Positions 60,194 to 64,000 of a stretch of 64,000 nt of DNA are shown one piece after another. The notes beneath the pieces were generated by a model. It was not told the DNA's origin. It saw nothing but the letters and a program-made list of their open reading frames with translations, and did not search any database. Every line of letters begins with the position of its first letter. Position 1 is the stretch's first letter. The position numbers were made by a program, and so were the translations under genes. Source of the stretch: Acidobacteriota bacterium (lineage in GTDB: Bacteria; Acidobacteriota; Vicinamibacteria; Vicinamibacterales; SCN-69-37); contig JADJUS010000015.1 in assembly GCA_016716905.1 (NCBI GenBank), positions 29,788 through 93,787 on the forward strand, written 5' to 3'.

Positions 60194-63056
60194 TGGTTTG
60201 CCTCAGCGTGGCCAACTCGTTCGGCGGGAGCCCGACGTTCGACCCATTCGTGAACCCGCATGTAGAAGGCCGGAAGCACGAGGGCGTGAACAGGGTGGAC
60301 GTCACCAGACTTCCCGTCATGCCGACCGCGAGCGGCCTTTCGATCTCTGTGCCGTGCAGCCTGAGGATGAGGAGGGGCAGCAGCCCTAGGATCGCGGTGG
60401 AGGCGGTCATCAATTTTGGTCTGACTCGGCCAATGCTCGCCTCCCGAATTGCGTCGAGGAGTCCGCGACCCTCGGTACGCAGGCCACGGGTCTGCGTGAC
60501 GAGCACCAGGCTGTTCTGCACCGCGATCCCGAAGAGGCCGATGAGTCCCACGAGCGACGAGACGTTCCACGTCTCGCCAGCAATGAGCAGCGCGATGATG
60601 CCGCCGACGAAGGCTACCGGCACCGTGCAGAGAATCAGCAGGGCTTCGATGGTCGGAGTCAAGCGCAAGATTGAGCAGCACGAACACACCAAAGAGCGCG
60701 GCGCCGATGGCGAGCACCAGGGCTCTGGAGGCGCGCTCCTGGTTCTCGACCCGCCCGGCGAGATTGAAGAAGTAGCCCGCTGGCAGGTTGAGGTCTGCCG
60801 TCAGTCGCTGGCGCACTTCCGCTGCGGCGCTGCCGAGGTCGCGGCCAGTGACCGAGGCTTCCACCGCGATGCGGCGTGTCCCCGCTTCGCGGCGAATGGC
60901 GGCCGGTCCGAACGCCTGCGTAATATCCGCCAGTTCGCCCAGGGGAATCTTGGTGCCGTCATGCCCGTCGATGAGCAACGTGCGGATGGCTTCGAGGCTG
61001 TTACGGCGGTCGTCTCGCAGGCGCACGACGAGATCAAATCGACGTTGACCGATCCAGATTTCCGACGCTTCCTCGCCGACCAGGCCAATCCGAACAGCGC
61101 GAATGACGTCACCCGGGGCCAGTCCCCACTCTGGCAGTGGCCTCCCCGATTGACCGCGATCTGTAACTGAGGCAATCCCGTCAGTTCCTCGCTGCGCAGA
61201 TCTTCGATGCCCTCGACGCCCTCAATCAGTCCCTCAGCCCGTTCGGCCAGTTCCACGAGTTCATCAAGATCGGGGCCGAAGATTCGCACCGAGAGATCAG
61301 CCGGCGTACGCCCAGACCTTCATCAATCCGCATACCCAGCGGCGTGGTGAACAGGATGGCTACGCCGGGGACGTGTTCAGACGTTCCCGCATGTCTTCTT
61401 CGATCACCCCGAGATCACGCTGCCGATCGGGCTTGAGCGCCACGAGGACGTCGGAGACCGTGTGCGGCATCGGATCTTCGGTTCGCTCTGCCCGCCCGGT
61501 CCGCCTGACGACGTCTTCCACCTCGGGCACTTCGCGGAGGATGTCTTCGACGCGATGATTGAGACGGTCGACCTCTTCGAGCGAGGCCTCGGGGGGGAGG
61601 ACCGTCTGCAACAGGAACGCGCCTTCGTCAAGCTCGGGCATGAAGTCGCTGCCAATGCGCAGGCCCATCACGACAACCGGAACGCTGACGAGCAGCGTGA
61701 CCAGGGCTACGCCCGGGCCGTCGGAGGCAGCGGTCGAGCATCGGCGCATACCAGCGTTTGATCGCCCGAAGCAGCGCGACCGTCTTCGTGATCGCCGGAC
61801 CGCGGTGGTCGCAGGAACGCGCCCGCGGCGGTAGGCACGAGGGTCACCGCCAGCAACAGCGCGGCCGCCATCGCCGCGATCACGGCTGCGGCAAGCGGTT
61901 GATACATCCGTCCTTCGATACCGGCCATTCCAAACAGCGGCAGGAAGACGACGATGACGATGAGCGTCGCAAAGATGATGGGTCGGGCGACTTCTACAGC
62001 GGCGCCAACGGCCCTCTCCCTTGCCTCCCTACGGTTGGCGGCACCGGTGAGCCGATGAAGGATGTTCTCGACCATGATGATCGCGGCATCGACCAACAGG
62101 CCGACCGCAATCGCGAGTCCCCCGAGCGTCATCGTATTGAGGCCCACGTTCAGTGGCTGGAGCAAAAAGGCCGGAGAGCGCAATCGACAGCAGGAATTGT
62201 CAGCGTCACCAGCAAGGCCGCCCTGACATTGCCCAACAACAGAAGAATCACGAGGACGACGAACACGCCGCCCAGAAGGACCGCGCGCCCGACGCCGCCC
62301 AGCGCGGAACTGACCAGAACGGACTGGTCGTACCGATGCGCAACTGGACGCCGGCGGGCAGAGCGCGCCGGATTTCTTCGACCGCGCCGCGAATGGCGGA
62401 CGCCACCCGGACCGTGTCGGCGCCGAACTGCTTGGTGACGCGCGCGCTGACCACTTCGCCACGAAGTCTGTGGGCCACGCCCCGCCGAACTGCCGGGCCT
62501 TCACGGACGTCTGCTACATCGCCAAGAAACCCACGCCGAGCACTGCCAACAGCCGGTTCTTGACCTCGAACTCAGCGAGATCTCGAAGCGCCATCAGGTC
62601 AGCGGCACCCGGCTCCGCCTCAAGCGTGAACTCGAAAATCTCGTTCAAGCGGCCGGTCAAACTGGAAATGAGTGGAGGTTCGGTGCCGGGCGGCAGCCGC
62701 CCGCTGGCCTGAGCGACTCGTTCGGCGACGAACTGCCGCGATCGATAGTAATCAGCGTTGGGCTCGAACTCGACAGTCACTTGGGCGACGCCCAACTGCG
62801 AATTCAAGCGGATTCTGCGCACGTCCGGCAATCCGGCCAACTCTACTTCGAGGGGAATGGCGATAGCCGTCTCCAACTCCTCGGCGCCCATCGACGCGTT
62901 CTGCGCGATGACGTTGAACACCGGTGCCGAAAGGTCGGGGAAGACGTCGCGGCGCAGATCCTGGAGCCAAAGAGCGCCGATGCCCGCGCCCGCCAGCACA
63001 AGCAGCGAGGTCAGGAGGGGCGAGTGCGACGACGAGCGGATGATTTTGGTGATCAT
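60190..63056 (-). pseudogene. CzcA/CusA-type heavy-metal RND pump, broken by many frameshifts
   Basis: The N-terminus (ATG 63056) reads 'MITKIIRSSSHSPLLTSLLV' and continues to 'LAEFEVKNRLLAVLGVG' at about 62540. Later pieces include 'GLLVDAAIIMVENIL' (proton-relay helix), 'IGSDFMPELDEGAFLLQTVL', 'MRIFGPDLDELVELAERAEG' and C-terminal 'LVGLIGLFGIAVQNSLVLVT'. At least six frame changes are needed. The total is about 955 codons against about 1040 for the family. The start and stop overlap with both neighbours (ATGA), as in a coupled operon. Confidence 0.85.
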
Positions 63057-64000
63057 GGCGCTTCGTGATCCCCATGCCCGCCGGCACCCTTCTCCGCCTG
63101 GGCCTTCAGAAGGAACGCACCGTTCACCACGATTTTCTCGCCGGCCTGGAGACCGGAGAGCACTTCGACTTCGCCACCGAGATCGCGGCCGCGGCCAAGC
63201 GTGCGGATCTCAAATGTGCTCGCGTCTTTCGGCAAGAACACGCACCACTCGCCCTTGACGCGTTGCACGGCGGCGACGGGAACGGTCACGACCCGCTGCG
63301 TCGCGGTGCCCACCGGCACTGCAACCGAGGCTGACATGCCAGGCCGTAAGACACCGGTCTGATTCGTCACCACAATGCGAATGGGGACGGTACGTGACTC
63401 CTTGGAGACCTCGCCGCCAATGAGTGACACCGTGCACGAAACTCCCGGCCCGGTAGCGCCGAGAACGTGACACGCGTTTTGCGCCTTTCGCGATCCGGAC
63501 GGCATCGCGCTCGAAGGCGATGCGCCTCCAGCCAGAGGGTCGTGAGATTGGCGATCGAAACGCCGGCGTCGCTGGGTCGACCATTTGGCCTCGCGTGATG
63601 CCGCGCTCAATCACCGTGCCCGCCACCGGCGACCGGAGCGAGAATGTTCCCGAGTCGCCCTCAGCGCCTTGCCCAGGAACGACCCCAAGAGGCGTCAACT
63701 CCGCGGCCGCTGCTCGAACTCCGGCGCGGGCCTCAGCCGCCAGCGGCCTCTGCCTCCTGCACTTCGCGAAACGGCACGATGCGTTCCGCCGCAAGCTCCT
63801 CTTGCGGGCCAAGGCGCGATCGGCCAGACCCACACGCGCTTCGGCTGACGCGTGCGCCGCGCGCCACTCCCCAAGGTCCGGACTCTGGAGTTCGACGAGC
63901 ACCTGGCCTTCACGCACGACATCTCCCGGCGCGGCGAGCAGCCGCACGGCGCGCGCTGGCACCGGCACGCCCACTTCAGCGTAGGTTCGTTCGTCCACGG
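63053..64000 (-). pseudogene. CzcB/CusB-type adaptor, frameshifted and cut by the window end
   Basis: The visible part has the lipoyl-like region 'RAVRLLAAPGDVVREGQVLV', a helical segment, 'SPVAGTVIERGITRGQMVDP' and the C-terminal 'LSGLQAGEKIVVNGAFLLK'. Pieces are in at least two frames with breaks near 63750 and 63440. Its stop overlaps the CzcA start. The N-terminus lies beyond the window. Confidence 0.8.

Larger units (their letters stand above)
51629..64000. mobile_element. Putative tRNA-Leu-integrated element (left end)
   Basis: A tyrosine recombinase, a ribbon-helix-helix protein, a DnaB-N/RepA-like ATPase, and XRE/HTH regulators lie next to the tRNA-Leu 3' end, followed by metal-resistance genes, all on the minus strand. 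This is the layout of an integrative element using the tRNA 3' end as attachment site. I see no duplicate of the tRNA 3' end in the window, so the right end is unknown and inclusion of the metal genes (57-64 kb) is uncertain. Confidence 0.6.

Noticed and set aside
51690..64000. A duplicate of the tRNA-Leu 3' end as right attachment site
   Set aside because: I scanned for GGTTCGATTCCCACC and close variants and saw none; C-rich runs near 56630 do not match.

Overview
The window is high-GC bacterial chromosome, most likely from an acidobacterium (Vicinamibacteria-like). That placement is my inference from the gene set: carboxypeptidase-regulatory-like surface proteins, Gly-rich MacA and TonB proteins, a long cyanobacterial/plant-type IspH, SpoIID/LytB proteins, DUF4010 and many palindromic repeats. 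No rRNA gene is present to settle it. From 1 to about 57 kb the coding sequence is clean. From about 57.0 kb to the end nearly every gene is split by frameshifts.

Layout. 0-3 kb: end of a carboxypeptidase-regulatory-like protein, a VOC protein between two inverted octamer arrays, and an NCS2 purine permease. 3.1-8.7 kb: the most interesting unit, a six-gene plus-strand operon with start and stop codons overlapping at every junction. It encodes an FAD amine-oxidase-like enzyme, a DUF1365 protein, two cyclopropane-synthase-family methyltransferases, a MerR/cobalamin-binding regulator with the Wx9EH and ExHxxG signatures of CarH/LitR photoreceptors, and a small membrane protein. Its promoter is overlaid by three head-to-tail 11-bp repeats, the arrangement known for CarH operators. 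I read it as a light- and B12-controlled membrane-lipid modification operon. 8.7-16 kb: AmtB, a TonB-family protein, TatA, SelB and RNase R. 16-19 kb: an ECF sigma operon full of repeats, then two small unknown genes. 19-28 kb: GatB, PckA, a hybrid kinase with a degenerate receiver, a SpoIID-domain lipoprotein, a sigma/anti-sigma pair and IspH. 28-39 kb: an export supercluster (Spy-like protein, TolC, RND adaptor and pump, then MacA-like adaptor, MacB-type ATPase and permease). 39-51 kb: FolK, ferritin-like and DksA/TraR proteins, a tesA-ybbA-ybbP unit, an amino-acid permease with an aminotransferase, an M28 peptidase, DUF4010, and an SPFH/NfeD pair.

51.6 kb to the end: a tRNA-Leu(TAA) gene with a tyrosine recombinase 8 bp from its 3' end. 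This is the left boundary of an integrated element carrying a ribbon-helix-helix protein, a DnaB-N/RepA-like ATPase and two small helix-turn-helix proteins. A metal-resistance block follows on the same strand (YnfA, a small Cys protein, redoxin, P1B-type ATPase, CzcA-type RND pump, CzcB-type adaptor). No right attachment site is visible, so the element may run past the window.

Non-coding structure is unusually rich. One family of roughly 300-bp inverted repeats occurs as two full copies and one core-only copy. A second palindrome family of about 212 bp has a relic inside a coding gene. Several arrays of 7- or 8-bp units lie between genes and, in one case, inside a membrane-protein gene. A REP-like doublet lies between convergent genes at 49.4 kb.
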